Assembly: GCF_001547895.1 (NCBI RefSeq)
Contig: NZ_AP014627.1
Coordinates: 1,801,501-1,865,500 of the forward strand
Source: Pseudomonas sp. Os17
GTDB taxonomy: Bacteria > Pseudomonadota > Gammaproteobacteria > Pseudomonadales > Pseudomonadaceae
DNA: 64,000 bases
Direction of reading: 5' to 3'
Shown piece after piece: positions 25,890-33,467 of this stretch. The position numbers were made by a program, and so were the translations under genes. The notes under the pieces were generated by a model. It was not told the origin of the DNA. It saw only the letters and a program-made list of their open reading frames with translations, and made no database searches. The stretch's first letter is position 1; each line of letters opens with the position of its first letter.

Positions 25890-26261
25890 ATGGATATGAG
25901 CGTGAAGCTGAACTTGTCTTATCCAACGGCCAAGCCGGTAACGCCAGTTGCTGACAAGCCCGTGGAGAAGCCTCGAGAGGTGGTGCCTGCTGTGGTTGAA
26001 ACTGCTAGCCATGACGGCAAGAAAGATGCGCAGGCTGAGCAAGATAAGTTGAAGATGGCCGTTCAGGAAATCGAGAAATTCGTCCAGTCGGTCAAGCGTA
26101 ACCTGGAGTTCTCGATCGACGAGCCCTCCGGTCAGGTTGTGGTCAAGGTCATTGCCAGTGATTCGGGTGAGGTGGTTCGTCAGATCCCCAACGAGGAAGT
26201 GCTGAGATTGGCCAATAGCTTGAATGACGCCAGCAGTCTGCTGTTTAGCGCGAAAGTCTGA
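25890..26261 (+). CDS. flaG: FlaG family protein
   Basis: A 123-residue protein. The C-terminal half, from about residue 55 (VQEIEKFVQSVKRNLEFSIDE, then SGQVVVKVIASDSGEVVRQIPNEEVLRLA), is the FlaG domain. The N-terminal half is Pro/Lys/Val-rich and disordered. FlaG influences filament length or assembly in Pseudomonas and Vibrio polar flagella. Several in-frame starts are close together (GTG 25881, ATG 25884, 25890, 25896). I chose 25890 because the AAGAGGTG ribosome site is then 6-9 bp away. It lies between fliC and fliD, the usual place. Confidence 0.92.
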   Translation: MDMSVKLNLSYPTAKPVTPVADKPVEKPREVVPAVVETASHDGKKDAQAEQDKLKMAVQEIEKFVQSVKRNLEFSIDEPSGQVVVKVIASDSGEVVRQIPNEEVLRLANSLNDASSLLFSAKV

Positions 26262-26343
26262 TAGCTGGCATGAAATTTGTTGCTATGTTCTTTTGGACGT
26301 TGTAGTGGTCAAAAGATCGGCGGCACACTGAAGGGAGAAACAC

Positions 26344-27783
26344 ATGGCAAGTCCAATTCTACCGGGTACCGGTCTGGGTTCCGGCCTCGATACCGGTGCT
26401 ATCGTCAAGGCGTTGGTTGCGGCTGACAAAGCGGCCAAGCAGGGTCAGATCGACCGTGCAACTACCAACAACAGCGCGAGTATCTCCGGTATCGGAACCT
26501 TGCAATCGCTGTTGTCGACTTTTCAGAGCACCCTGTCGGTCACAGGGCTCGGAAGCTCGGTCAATCCTTCCTTTGCCGGTTTTGCGGCGACCTCCACCGA
26601 CAGTAAAATCGTGGATGCCACAGCCGACAACTATGCGGTGGCTGGCAAGTACACTGTTGAGGTGACCGATCTTGCAACTTCGTCAAAAGTGGCCAGTAAG
26701 GCTTTTGCCGGAGGAAATACCAGTGCCATTCCGAGTGGTACGTTGAACATCACTCAAAATGGCATTAACTATCCGCTGACAATCGGCGCGAATGCGACAT
26801 TGCAGTCGGTGCGTGACTCGATCAATGCCGACTCCAAGATGGCCATGTCCGGAATCAGTGCCAACATTGTGACTGACTCGTTCGGTTCGCGTCTGGTGAT
26901 CGGCTCTGACAAGACCGGTGCGGGCTCTGATATTTCTGTCAGTGGTATCGCTGGGTTGGAAGTTGATGGCACCCAGTCTATGGGGACTGGAGCCGCCGCT
27001 TCGGGCAACATTGGTGGGGTGGCCAGGGATGCGGTTTTTAGTATCGATGGCATGCAACTGACCAGCAAGACCAACACCGTCACTCAGGCTGTTTCCGGTC
27101 TCAAGCTCAACTTGTTGGCCAAGACCGATAAGCCGATCACTATCACCGTTGCGACCAATACTGAAGGTCTGAAGACTTCAATTCAGAAGTTTGTCGATGC
27201 CTATAACGCTGTGGCCAATGGTATTTCGACCCTGACTAAGCCCTCTTTGGATGACAATGGCAAGCTGACGGTCCCGGCTCAGTTGACCGGTGACGCTCTG
27301 CCTCGTTCGATTCTGGCGGCCATTCGTGAGCCGTTGTCACAGGTTGGGGCGGGCGACAAGCTCACCGTCCTGGCGCAGTTGGGGATTACCACCAACCAGA
27401 AGACTGGTGCGCTGGATTTCGACGATAAAAAATTCACTGTCGCCATGACCGATAAGAAGCTTGGTGGCGAAGTGCAGAAGCTGTTTTCGGGCGACGGCAC
27501 CAATCCGGGGTTGCTCGATCGCATGACTTCCGCTATCAAGCCGTTCACTCAGGGTGTAGGCAGCATGACCGAGGGGATTCTGACCACTCGGACCAAGACT
27601 CTGGATATCACCAAGAAAAAGCTCAGCGATCAACAGGATGCTTTGGATCGTCGAGTGGCAACACTGACGGCAGTACTGACCAAGAAGTACAACGACATGG
27701 ATACTCTGGTGGGCAAGTTGAAGGCCACCGCCAGTAACATCACGTCGATGTTCGAAGCGTTGAACGCACAAAAGAAAGGTTAA
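26344..27783 (+). CDS. fliD: Flagellar filament capping protein FliD (HAP2)
   Basis: A 479-residue cap protein that promotes flagellin polymerisation at the tip and contributes to mucin adhesion in P. aeruginosa. The N-terminus ILPGTGLGSGLDTGAIVKALVAADKA is the FliD_N domain. The C-terminal domain from about residue 235 includes IQKFVDAYNAVANGISTL and ends in a coiled-coil (KTLDITKKKLSDQQDALDRR and after). GGGAG lies 8 bp before ATG. The 82-bp gap to flaG has no good -24/-12 or sigma-28 site that I can see. A strong terminator follows. Confidence 0.97.
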   Translation: MASPILPGTGLGSGLDTGAIVKALVAADKAAKQGQIDRATTNNSASISGIGTLQSLLSTFQSTLSVTGLGSSVNPSFAGFAATSTDSKIVDATADNYAVAGKYTVEVTDLATSSKVASKAFAGGNTSAIPSGTLNITQNGINYPLTIGANATLQSVRDSINADSKMAMSGISANIVTDSFGSRLVIGSDKTGAGSDISVSGIAGLEVDGTQSMGTGAAASGNIGGVARDAVFSIDGMQLTSKTNTVTQAVSGLKLNLLAKTDKPITITVATNTEGLKTSIQKFVDAYNAVANGISTLTKPSLDDNGKLTVPAQLTGDALPRSILAAIREPLSQVGAGDKLTVLAQLGITTNQKTGALDFDDKKFTVAMTDKKLGGEVQKLFSGDGTNPGLLDRMTSAIKPFTQGVGSMTEGILTTRTKTLDITKKKLSDQQDALDRRVATLTAVLTKKYNDMDTLVGKLKATASNITSMFEALNAQKKG

Positions 27784-27799
27784 TATCTGGCCTGTGCCC

Positions 27800-27835
27800 A
27801 AAGCCCGGCAGCGTTTTTCAACGCTCCGGGCTTTT
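27800..27835 (+). terminator. Rho-independent terminator after fliD
   Basis: AAAGCCCGG-c-AGCGTT pairs with AACGCT-c-CGGGCTTT around TTTC, followed by further T residues. It begins 17 bp after the fliD stop and separates fliD from fliS. Confidence 0.85.
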
Positions 27836-27845
27836 GTATTTGGCC

Positions 27846-27872
27846 TAAAGTTTTTTGACGTTGCGTCGATAC
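27846..27872 (+). promoter_or_regulatory. Sigma-28 (FliA) promoter of fliS-fliT
   Basis: TAAAGTTT (27846-27853), N11, GTCGATAC (27865-27872). The -35 element is a perfect match and the -10 element matches six of eight positions of GCCGATAA; the TAAA-N15 spacing is exact. It is 40 bp upstream of fliS and just downstream of the fliD terminator, so fliS-fliT can be transcribed separately as late genes. Confidence 0.78.
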
Positions 27873-27911
27873 AATGCTTATACGAACCCTTGAGTTTTGA
27901 AGAGGTATCAC

Positions 27912-28307
27912 ATGAATCCGATGTTAGCCCTTCGGCAGTATCAGAAGGTCGGTGCGCAGGCGCAGACCTCCGAAGCCAGTCCACATCGTCTGGTGCAGAT
28001 GTTGATGGAAGGCGGCCTGGATCGTATCGCTCAGGCCAAGGGTGCGATGGAGCGCAAGGATATCGCCAACAAGGGCGTGTTCATCAGCAAGGCCATTGGC
28101 ATTATCGGTGGCTTGCGTGAGGGCCTGGACCTGGAAAACTCCATGGATACTCTGGGGGATCTGGACAGTCTTTATACCTACATGATGAAGCGTCTGACTG
28201 AAGCCAATATCAAGACTGATCCGAAGATCCTTGATGAGGTTGCTGGTCTGCTGCGTACGGTCAAAGAGGGCTGGGATGCCATCGCTGCGCCGGGTCCGCA
28301 GTTCTGA
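27912..28307 (+). CDS. fliS: Flagellar export chaperone FliS
   Basis: A 131-residue helical chaperone that binds the flagellin C-terminus in the cytosol and prevents early polymerisation. The N-terminus MNPMLALRQYQKVGAQAQTSEASPHRLVQMLMEGGLDRI is typical of the family; the LVQMLMEGGLDR segment lies in the first flagellin-binding helix. ATG 27912 follows an AGAGG ribosome site by 6 bp. fliT follows after 11 bp. Confidence 0.96.
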   Translation: MNPMLALRQYQKVGAQAQTSEASPHRLVQMLMEGGLDRIAQAKGAMERKDIANKGVFISKAIGIIGGLREGLDLENSMDTLGDLDSLYTYMMKRLTEANIKTDPKILDEVAGLLRTVKEGWDAIAAPGPQF

Positions 28308-28318
28308 GGAGGAACACC

Positions 28319-28615
28319 ATGAGCGCTGTCCTGCAACGTATCGAAGAAACCCGCGAGGCATTGGTCGACGCCCTTGCTGAGCGCAATTGGCAAGCCATTG
28401 GTGAGTTGGATCTGGCTTGTCGTTCGTGCATGGAGGACGTGCTCAGCGAAGCTCAGGTCGATGAGGTCGCTTTGCGTGACAATCTGGAGGAGTTGTTGGG
28501 GGTTTACCGACAGCTGCTTGAGGTGGCGACCGGCGAGCGTCAGGCGATAGTCGACGAGATGTCGCAGATCACTCAAGCGCAGAGCGCGGCAAAGGTTTAC
28601 CATTTGTTCGGTTAA
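28319..28615 (+). CDS. fliT: FliT-type flagellar chaperone
   Basis: A 98-residue helical protein immediately after fliS, with GAGGA 6 bp before the ATG. Length, position and all-helical character (LQRIEETREALVDALAERNW, then LRDNLEELLGVYRQLLEVA) match the small FliT or FliT-like proteins that act as chaperones for FliD. Sequence conservation in this family is low, so the assignment rests mainly on context. Last gene of the fliS unit. Confidence 0.8.
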   Translation: MSAVLQRIEETREALVDALAERNWQAIGELDLACRSCMEDVLSEAQVDEVALRDNLEELLGVYRQLLEVATGERQAIVDEMSQITQAQSAAKVYHLFG

Positions 28616-28640
28616 TGTTGAGTTAATCCGAACGTTGCGC

Positions 28641-28678
28641 GCCATAAATTTGACTGTGCACGCATTTTTGACTTAACT
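28641..28678 (+). promoter_or_regulatory. Candidate fleQ promoter with overlapping FleQ-box-like sequence
   Basis: TTGACT (28650-28655), 17-bp spacer, TTAACT (28673-28678) form a plausible sigma-70 promoter, 109 bp before fleQ. The sequence at 28641-28654, GCCATAAATTTGAC, agrees at 10 of 13 defined positions with the published FleQ-binding consensus GTCaNTAAAtTGAC and overlaps the -35 element. Downstream, two small stems (AGGCA/TGCCT and TGCCC/GGGCA) lie in the leader. In P. aeruginosa fleQ is sigma-70 dependent, which fits. Confidence 0.4.
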
Positions 28679-28786
28679 AGTGGCTGTTTTCAGATTTCAG
28701 GCGTCTATAAGGCAGAAAATGCCTACAAGCGCGTCTAGCTTGCCCCTTATTCTGGGCATTGAGTTGACTAGGGAAGTTGCTATTGC

Positions 28787-30262
28787 ATGTGGCGTGAAAC
28801 CAAAATTCTGCTGATCGATGACGATAGCGTGCGCCGCCGCGACCTGGCGGTGATTTTAAATTTTCTCGGCGAAGAAAATTTACCCTGCGGTAGCCATGAC
28901 TGGCAGCAGGCTGTCGGCTCTTTGTCGTCAAGTCGTGAAGTAATTTGCGTCCTCATTGGGACCGTAAATGCTCCGGGCGCGCTTCTGGGTCTGCTAAAGA
29001 CACTCTCAACCTGGGATGAGTTCCTTCCGGTTTTGCTAATGGGCGAAAATTCTTCCATTGATTTGCCGGAAGACCAGCGGCGTCGAGTGCTTTCCACCCT
29101 GGAAATGCCGCCCAGCTACAGCAAGTTGCTTGATTCCCTGCACCGCGCCCAGGTCTATCGTGAAATGTACGATCAGGCCCGCGAGCGCGGCCGTCATCGC
29201 GAGCCCAACCTGTTCCGTAGCCTGGTAGGCACCAGTCGCGCAATCCAGCACGTGCGGCAGATGATGCAGCAGGTCGCGGATACCGACGCCAGTGTGTTGA
29301 TCCTTGGGGAGTCGGGAACCGGCAAGGAAGTGGTGGCGCGCAATCTGCACTATCACTCCAAGCGCCGTGATGCGCCTTTCGTTCCGGTCAATTGCGGAGC
29401 CATCCCTGCCGAGCTGTTGGAAAGCGAATTGTTCGGTCACGAGAAGGGGGCTTTCACCGGGGCCATTACCAGTCGCGCCGGTCGCTTCGAATTGGCCAAT
29501 GGCGGCACTCTGTTCCTCGATGAAATTGGCGATATGCCATTGCCGATGCAGGTCAAGCTGCTGCGGGTGCTGCAGGAGCGGACCTTCGAGCGTGTGGGGA
29601 GCAACAAGACCCAGGGTGTCGATGTGCGGATCATTGCCGCCACCCACAAAAACCTGGAAAGCATGATCGAGGTCGGGACCTTCCGTGAGGATTTGTACTA
29701 CCGCCTCAACGTGTTCCCTATCGAGATGGCGCCGCTGCGCGAGCGGGTGGAAGATATTCCGCTGCTGATGAATGAATTGATTTCGCGCATGGAGCACGAG
29801 AAGCGCGGTTCGATTCGTTTCAATTCCGCCGCCATCATGTCGCTGTGCAGGCATGGCTGGCCGGGCAACGTCCGAGAGCTGGCCAACCTGGTGGAGCGCA
29901 TGGCGATCATGCATCCATACGGGGTGATCGGTGTGGTCGAGCTGCCCAAGAAGTTCCGCTACGTCGATGATGAAGACGAGCAGCTGGTGGATAGCTTGCG
30001 TAGCGATCTGGAAGAGCGGGTAGCGATCAATGGTCATGCCCCGGACTTCGCCGCCACCGCCATGTTGCCGCCGGAAGGCCTGGACCTGAAGGATTACCTC
30101 GGTAGCCTGGAGCAGGGGTTGATCCAGCAAGCCCTGGACGACGCCAATGGCATCGTGGCGCGTGCCGCCGAGCGTCTGCGCATCCGTCGCACGACGCTGG
30201 TGGAGAAGATGCGCAAGTACGGCATGAGCCGTCGTGAAGGTGATGAACAGGCGGATGATTGA
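28787..30262 (+). CDS. fleQ: Flagellar master regulator FleQ (sigma-54 activator, c-di-GMP responsive)
   Basis: A 491-residue enhancer-binding protein. Residues of about 1-120 are an atypical receiver-like domain ([20 protein letters not shown]). The AAA+ domain has Walker A GESGTGKE near residue 175, the sigma-54 contact motif GAFTGA near residue 221 and Walker [12 protein letters not shown] near residue 241. The C-terminal helix-turn-helix ends with [21 protein letters not shown]. FleQ activates the class II flagellar genes and, with FleN and c-di-GMP, controls biofilm genes. FleN is encoded at 52398. Monocistronic; fleS has its own sigma-54 promoter. Confidence 0.97.
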   Translation: MWRETKILLIDDDSVRRRDLAVILNFLGEENLPCGSHDWQQAVGSLSSSREVICVLIGTVNAPGALLGLLKTLSTWDEFLPVLLMGENSSIDLPEDQRRRVLSTLEMPPSYSKLLDSLHRAQVYREMYDQARERGRHREPNLFRSLVGTSRAIQHVRQMMQQVADTDASVLILGESGTGKEVVARNLHYHSKRRDAPFVPVNCGAIPAELLESELFGHEKGAFTGAITSRAGRFELANGGTLFLDEIGDMPLPMQVKLLRVLQERTFERVGSNKTQGVDVRIIAATHKNLESMIEVGTFREDLYYRLNVFPIEMAPLRERVEDIPLLMNELISRMEHEKRGSIRFNSAAIMSLCRHGWPGNVRELANLVERMAIMHPYGVIGVVELPKKFRYVDDEDEQLVDSLRSDLEERVAINGHAPDFAATAMLPPEGLDLKDYLGSLEQGLIQQALDDANGIVARAAERLRIRRTTLVEKMRKYGMSRREGDEQADD

Positions 30263-30269
30263 CGCCTGT

Positions 30270-30303
30270 TTTTCAAGTCGTTGAAAACTGGGTGGTTTTT
30301 TTT
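30270..30303 (+). terminator. Possible terminator after fleQ
   Basis: TTTTCAA (30270-30276) pairs perfectly with TTGAAAA (30281-30287) around GTCG; a T-rich run follows at about 30295-30303 after a 7-nt spacer. The stem is A/T-rich and short, so it is probably a weak terminator. It overlaps the start of the fleS promoter region. Confidence 0.4.
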
Positions 30304-30319
30304 AGGCACGGGTATTGCT
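30303..30319 (+). promoter_or_regulatory. Sigma-54 promoter of fleSR
   Basis: TAGGCACG-GGTA-TTGCT: GG at 30305-30306, N10, GC at 30317-30318. It matches the TTGGCACG-N4-TTGCT consensus at all core positions and lies 54 bp before fleS. It agrees with the known FleQ/RpoN control of fleSR in Pseudomonas. Confidence 0.88.
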
Positions 30320-30372
30320 AAGTCTCTTGTAACGTTCCGTTTAACTGACGGTCAGCCAAGCGAGAGAGCACG

Positions 30373-31584
30373 ATGCCCCAAGCCGCCCAGATGTCTCCTG
30401 TCCCCGATGCGCCGGGGCCATCGTCGTCCGTAGAGCAGGCAAGCCGGCAGGGTCTTGAGCAGGCCTTCGCCTTGTTCAACCAGATGTCGAGCCAACTTAC
30501 TGACTCCTACAGCATGCTTGAGGCCAGGGTGACCGAGCTCAAGGGCGAGTTGGCCGTGGTCAGCGCCCAGCGCATGCAGGAGCTGGCGGAAAAAGAGCGT
30601 CTGGCCAACCGTCTGCAGAACCTTCTCGACCTGTTGCCGGGCGGCGTTATCGTCATCGATGGCCAGGGTATCGTCAGTGAAGCCAACCCGGCGGCCTGTG
30701 ATCTTTTAGGTTTGCCTCTGGAAGGGGAGTTGTGGCGCAACATCATTGCCCGCAGCTTTGCGCCCCGCGAGGACGACGGTCATGAAATTTCCCTGCGCGA
30801 CGGTCGGCGCCTGTCGATTGCTACCCGTTCGCTGGATGCCGAGCCCGGGCAACTGGTGTTGCTCAACGACTTGACTGAAACCCGTCATCTGCAGGATCAA
30901 CTGGCTCGTCACGAGCGCCTGTCCTCCCTGGGCAAGATGGTCGCCTCCCTGGCACACCAGATTCGCACCCCTCTTTCGGCAGCCTTGCTGTATGCCAGCC
31001 ACCTCACCGAACAGGAGTTGCCAGTGGCCACTCATCAGCGTTTCGCTGGGCGGCTCAAAGAGCGCTTGCATGAGCTGGAGCATCAGGTGCGCGACATGCT
31101 GGTATTCGCCCGTGGCGAATTGCCCTTGACCGATCGCCTGTCCCCCAAGTCGCTGCTGCAGTCGTTGCAGGCCGCGGCCCAGACCCATGTCCAGGACGTT
31201 GCCGTGCGCTGGCAGTGTGACAGTCATCAAGGGGAGTTGCTGTGCAACCGCGACACCCTGGTCGGCGCCTTGCTCAATCTGATCGAAAACGCCGTGCAGG
31301 CCAGTGCTGGCGCGGCGCGACTCAAGGTGCATCTGTATACCCGGGGTGACAGCCTCAGGTTGTGTATCAGTGACAGTGGCAGCGGAATTGACGCTGCGGT
31401 TCTGGAGCGCTTGGGCGAGCCGTTTTTCACCACCAAGGCCAACGGCACCGGGCTCGGCCTGACGGTGGTCAAGGCGGTGGCCCGGGCTCATCAGGGAGAA
31501 TTATCCCTGCGTTCGCGTCCTGGGCGCGGTACTTGTGCGCTGGTGACACTGCCTCTGTTCTCCAGTGCTCATGGAGTGGAGTGA
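30373..31584 (+). CDS. fleS: Sensor histidine kinase FleS
   Basis: A 403-residue soluble kinase with no membrane segment. A PAS domain lies at about residues 70-175 (LLDLLPGGVIVIDGQGIVSEAN). The dimerisation/phosphoacceptor segment is VASLAHQIRTPLSAALLYASHL, with the His near residue 196. The ATPase domain has N-box LIENAVQASAG near residue 302 and G-boxes DSGSGID and GTGLGLTVVKAV. It phosphorylates FleR to switch on class III (hook-basal body) genes. fleR follows with a ribosome site inside the fleS end. Confidence 0.95.
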   Translation: MPQAAQMSPVPDAPGPSSSVEQASRQGLEQAFALFNQMSSQLTDSYSMLEARVTELKGELAVVSAQRMQELAEKERLANRLQNLLDLLPGGVIVIDGQGIVSEANPAACDLLGLPLEGELWRNIIARSFAPREDDGHEISLRDGRRLSIATRSLDAEPGQLVLLNDLTETRHLQDQLARHERLSSLGKMVASLAHQIRTPLSAALLYASHLTEQELPVATHQRFAGRLKERLHELEHQVRDMLVFARGELPLTDRLSPKSLLQSLQAAAQTHVQDVAVRWQCDSHQGELLCNRDTLVGALLNLIENAVQASAGAARLKVHLYTRGDSLRLCISDSGSGIDAAVLERLGEPFFTTKANGTGLGLTVVKAVARAHQGELSLRSRPGRGTCALVTLPLFSSAHGVE

Positions 31585-31589
31585 AGTTA

Positions 31590-32996
31590 ATGGCAATCAA
31601 GGTTCTACTGGTTGAAGACGATCGTGCTTTGCGCGAGGCCCTTGCAGATACCCTGCTGCTGGCCGGTCATGACTACAAGGCGGTTGGCAGCGCGGAAGAG
31701 GCGCTGGAAGCGGTAGCCGTCGAGTCCTTCAGCCTGGTGGTCAGCGATGTGAACATGCCGGGTATGGATGGCCATCAGTTGCTGGGGCTGTTGCGTGCCC
31801 GGCAACCGCAATTGCCGGTGTTGCTGATGACCGCCCACGGCGCCGTCGAGCGTGCCGTGGAGGCCATGCGCCAGGGGGCTGCCGATTATCTGGTCAAGCC
31901 CTTCGAGCCCAAGGCGTTGCTGGAACTGGTGGCTCGTCATGCCCTAGGCTGCCTGGGGGCGGCTGACGGGGAAGGGCCGGTGGCTTTCGAGCCGGCCAGT
32001 GCCCAGTTGCTGGAGTTGGCCGCGCGCGTGGCTCGCAGTGATTCCACGGTGCTGATCTCCGGCGAGTCCGGCACTGGCAAGGAAGTGCTGGCGCGCTATA
32101 TCCATCAGCATTCCCATCGGGCCAGCCAGCCGTTCATTGCCATCAACTGCGCAGCGATTCCCGACAACATGCTTGAAGCCACCCTGTTCGGGCATGAGAA
32201 AGGATCCTTTACCGGTGCCATTGCGGCCCAGCCCGGCAAGTTCGAGCAGGCCGATGGCGGCACCATTCTTCTGGATGAAATCTCCGAAATGCCCCTGGGG
32301 CTGCAGGCCAAGTTGCTGCGGGTCTTGCAGGAGCGCGAGGTGGAGCGGGTCGGCGCCCGCAAGCCCATCACCCTGGATATCCGGGTGGTGGCCACCACCA
32401 ACCGCGATCTGGCGGGGGAGGTGGCGGCCGGGCGCTTCCGTGAGGATTTGTACTATCGCCTGTCGGTCTTTCCCCTGGCATGGCGCCCGCTGCGCGAGCG
32501 GACCGCCGATATCCTGCCGCTGGCCGAGCGATTGTTGGCCAAGCACGTCAATAAAATGAAGCATGCCGCCGCCAGACTCTCTGCCGAGGCTCAGGCCTGC
32601 CTGCTGGCCTATCCCTGGCCGGGCAACGTTCGCGAACTGGACAACGCCTTGCAGCGAGCCCTGATCCTGCAGCAAGGGGGGTTGATCCAGCCGGAGGACT
32701 TCTGTCTGGCCGGGCCGGTTGCCTGTGCGCCGCTGCCGGCCTTGCCGGTGGCCGGTCAGTCGGCGCCGCGCGGTCTGGTCAATGCCGGGGAGGGTGCGCC
32801 CCAGGAGTCGGGCGGCCTGGGCGACGATCTACGGCGTCGGGAATTCCAGATGATCATCGATACCTTGCGTTCCGAGCGCGGGCGGCGCAAGGAGGCGGCG
32901 GAGCGATTGGGGATCAGTCCGCGCACCCTGCGTTACAAGTTGGCGCAGATGCGTGACGCCGGAATGGATGTCGAAGCCTATCTGTTTGCCACTTGA
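31590..32996 (+). CDS. fleR: Two-component response regulator FleR (sigma-54 activator)
   Basis: A 468-residue NtrC-type regulator. The receiver domain has LLVEDDRALREALAD at the start and the phosphoacceptor Asp in LVVSDVNMPGMDG near residue 53. The AAA+ domain has Walker A GESGTGKE near residue 157, and a sigma-54 loop that reads GSFTGA (near residue 204) in place of the usual GAFTGA. The C-terminal helix-turn-helix is KEAAERLGISPRTLRYKLAQM. I chose ATG 31590 at the natural domain start; GTG 31581 overlaps the fleS stop and is an alternative. It activates class III flagellar operons. Confidence 0.95.
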   Translation: MAIKVLLVEDDRALREALADTLLLAGHDYKAVGSAEEALEAVAVESFSLVVSDVNMPGMDGHQLLGLLRARQPQLPVLLMTAHGAVERAVEAMRQGAADYLVKPFEPKALLELVARHALGCLGAADGEGPVAFEPASAQLLELAARVARSDSTVLISGESGTGKEVLARYIHQHSHRASQPFIAINCAAIPDNMLEATLFGHEKGSFTGAIAAQPGKFEQADGGTILLDEISEMPLGLQAKLLRVLQEREVERVGARKPITLDIRVVATTNRDLAGEVAAGRFREDLYYRLSVFPLAWRPLRERTADILPLAERLLAKHVNKMKHAAARLSAEAQACLLAYPWPGNVRELDNALQRALILQQGGLIQPEDFCLAGPVACAPLPALPVAGQSAPRGLVNAGEGAPQESGGLGDDLRRREFQMIIDTLRSERGRRKEAAERLGISPRTLRYKLAQMRDAGMDVEAYLFAT

Positions 32997-33009
32997 TCGT
33001 TCATGGACG

Positions 33010-33028
33010 AAGCCTCGGACAGGCTTTT
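33010..33028 (+). terminator. Weak terminator-like hairpin after fleR
   Basis: AAGCCT (33010-33015) pairs with AGGCTT (33021-33026) around CGGAC and is followed by only two more T residues. Position suits the end of fleSR, 14 bp after the stop, but the short stem and short T run make it weak. Confidence 0.4.
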
Positions 33029-33048
33029 GTCGCGCAAGGCCATGGAGC

Positions 33049-33064
33049 TGGCACCCTTGTTGCT
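33049..33064 (+). promoter_or_regulatory. Sigma-54 promoter of the fliE operon
   Basis: TGGCACCCTTGTTGCT: GG at 33050-33051, N10, GC at 33062-33063. A near-perfect TGGCAC-N5-TTGC element, 62 bp before fliE. It should drive fliE to fliJ under FleQ/RpoN control, as known for P. aeruginosa fliE. Confidence 0.9.
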
Positions 33065-33125
33065 AACACCTCACTAACCGCACAGTGAGTGTCAAAAAAT
33101 TGCGGGTCGTCAGAGAGAGTAGACC

Positions 33126-33452
33126 ATGAGCCAAGGTGTTGAATTTAATCGGTTGATGCTGGATATGCGGGCCATGCAGATGGACGCGATGTCGCAGCCT
33201 AAATCCGCCGCAGTGGCAGAAGTCGGCGGCAGTAGCTTCGCTGACATGCTTGGTCAGGCCGTGAACAAGGTCAATGACACTCAGCAGGCTTCCAATCAGC
33301 TGGCCAGCGCTTTTGAAATTGGTAAAAGCGGCGTCGACCTGACTGACGTGATGATTTCCTCGCAAAAGGCCAGCGTGTCTTTTCAAGCTTTGACCCAGGT
33401 GCGCAACAAGCTGGTTCAAGCGTATCAAGACATCATGCAGATGCCGGTTTAA
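33126..33452 (+). CDS. fliE: Flagellar hook-basal body complex protein FliE
   Basis: A 108-residue protein that connects the MS ring to the rod and is the first substrate of the export gate. The C-terminal half is conserved: [27 protein letters not shown], then [39 protein letters not shown]. The N-terminal 35 residues are variable. First gene of a long operon with fliF-fliG-fliH-fliI-fliJ; fliF starts 15 bp later. Confidence 0.96.
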   Translation: MSQGVEFNRLMLDMRAMQMDAMSQPKSAAVAEVGGSSFADMLGQAVNKVNDTQQASNQLASAFEIGKSGVDLTDVMISSQKASVSFQALTQVRNKLVQAYQDIMQMPV

Positions 33453-33467
33453 GGACGAGATTGAGTC

